From: Acinetobacter ursingii DSM 16037 = CIP 107286
Lineage (GTDB): Bacteria; Pseudomonadota; Gammaproteobacteria; Pseudomonadales; Moraxellaceae
Assembly: GCF_000368825.1 (NCBI RefSeq)
Contig: NZ_KB849710.1
Location: 1 to 64,000, forward strand
Length of the DNA: 64,000 bases
Direction: 5' to 3'
The notes below the pieces were generated by a model that was not told where the DNA came from, ran no database searches, and worked only from the letters and a program-made list of their open reading frames with translations. This document shows, piece by piece, positions 63,711-64,000 of this stretch (position 1 is the first letter of the stretch; each line of letters opens with the position of its first letter). Made by a program: the position numbers and the translations under genes.

Positions 63711-64000
63711 TTATGCTGGCTTTTGTTGGTCTTTCCAATGTTTTAATTGTTCCTGAGCATGTAAATAATCACTCAGGTCTTGTACATTGATTGCGGCTTT
63801 TTTCTGGTTCTGAGCATTTGCAGAGCTGGTTTGCTCATTAATTAACTTGCCCTGATTTTCCCAGTATTGATATAACAATCCCTGAATATACCGTCCTTGT
63901 GCTGTTTTTAAATCTAAATCTTTTAGCATGGTCAGTGCCGACTGAATATGATCAAGTTTACGGTTACGTTCAAATTCAGGGGTTAAGTTTCCATCCTGTT
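63711..64000 (-). CDS. C-terminal end of an unidentified protein (partial)
   Basis: An open minus-strand frame enters from the right window edge, reads DGNLTPEFERNRKLDHIQSA and continues LTMLKDLDLKTAQGRYIQ to a stop at 63711. The visible 96 residues are polar and helical, with Gln/Lys/Asn-rich LINEQTSSANAQNQKK and LHAQEQLKHWKDQQKPA. The start lies outside the window. No family was recognised. Confidence 0.7.
   Translation of the reverse strand, partial: QDGNLTPEFERNRKLDHIQSALTMLKDLDLKTAQGRYIQGLLYQYWENQGKLINEQTSSANAQNQKKAAINVQDLSDYLHAQEQLKHWKDQQKPA

Overview
The window is a chromosomal segment of an Acinetobacter species (Moraxellaceae, Gammaproteobacteria). The evidence is the AT-rich sequence, a 1362-residue RpoB and a 1397-residue RpoC with TTG start, a CraA/MdfA-type efflux pump, a lipase operon with the chaperone gene first, the minor-pilin/pilY1 cluster between ispH and rpsP, and a SpoT with a decayed synthetase domain. 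The species cannot be fixed from sequence alone. No prophage, complete insertion sequence or CRISPR array was seen.

Layout. 1-12.5 kb is the translation/transcription core: the end of tuf, tRNA-Trp, secE-nusG, rplK-rplA, rplJ-rplL and rpoB-rpoC. It has an L10-type leader, a hairpin attenuator before rpoB and a palindromic repeat between rpoB and rpoC. 12.5-24.5 kb is mixed accessory DNA: a glycine-zipper lipoprotein with an A-tract frameshift, a hot-dog protein, an alpha/beta hydrolase, a ProY-type permease, OmpW, an LprI-like protein, HtpG, two tandem related outer-membrane proteins, an SMR exporter with an Asp in place of the usual Glu, a broken ASCH gene and a FrnE-type thiol oxidoreductase. 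24.6-31.7 kb carries bfr and bfd (Fur-like box before bfd), ridA, spoT, rpoZ, gmk and ispH. 31.8-39.7 kb is a type IV pilus minor-pilin operon, fimT-pilV-pilW-pilX-pilY1 plus two pilE-like genes. 39.8-41.9 kb is rpsP-rimM-trmD-rplS.

42-51.5 kb holds the lipase and its foldase, truB, a TauE/SafE permease, a hemerythrin-like protein, two RhtA-like exporters, and serA divergent from a D-2-hydroxyglutarate dehydrogenase-like FAD enzyme. 51.6-64 kb holds small lipoproteins and hypotheticals, a solitary nucleotidyltransferase with a frameshifted end, mdaB-ygiN, craA, a YccS-like FUSC protein, a higBA-type toxin-antitoxin pair, a CPCC zinc-ribbon protein, an AI-2E-family permease, an orphan ParA, a membrane-anchored Holliday-junction-resolvase-like protein and the end of an unidentified gene.

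Functional links: Bfr with Bfd for iron storage and release; SerA with the FAD enzyme for 2-hydroxyglutarate turnover; MdaB with YgiN for quinone redox; LifO folding LipA; and the minor pilins with PilY1 forming the pilus/DNA-uptake tip. The strongest candidates for new biology are three long G-tracts inside pilY1 (possible phase variation), the tandem outer-membrane paralogues, the heme-type bacterioferritin that has lost most ferroxidase ligands, the SMR exporter with Asp at the essential Glu, and a dispersed inverted-repeat element present twice. Gene functions are assigned from recognised motifs and remembered family sequences; no database search was run.
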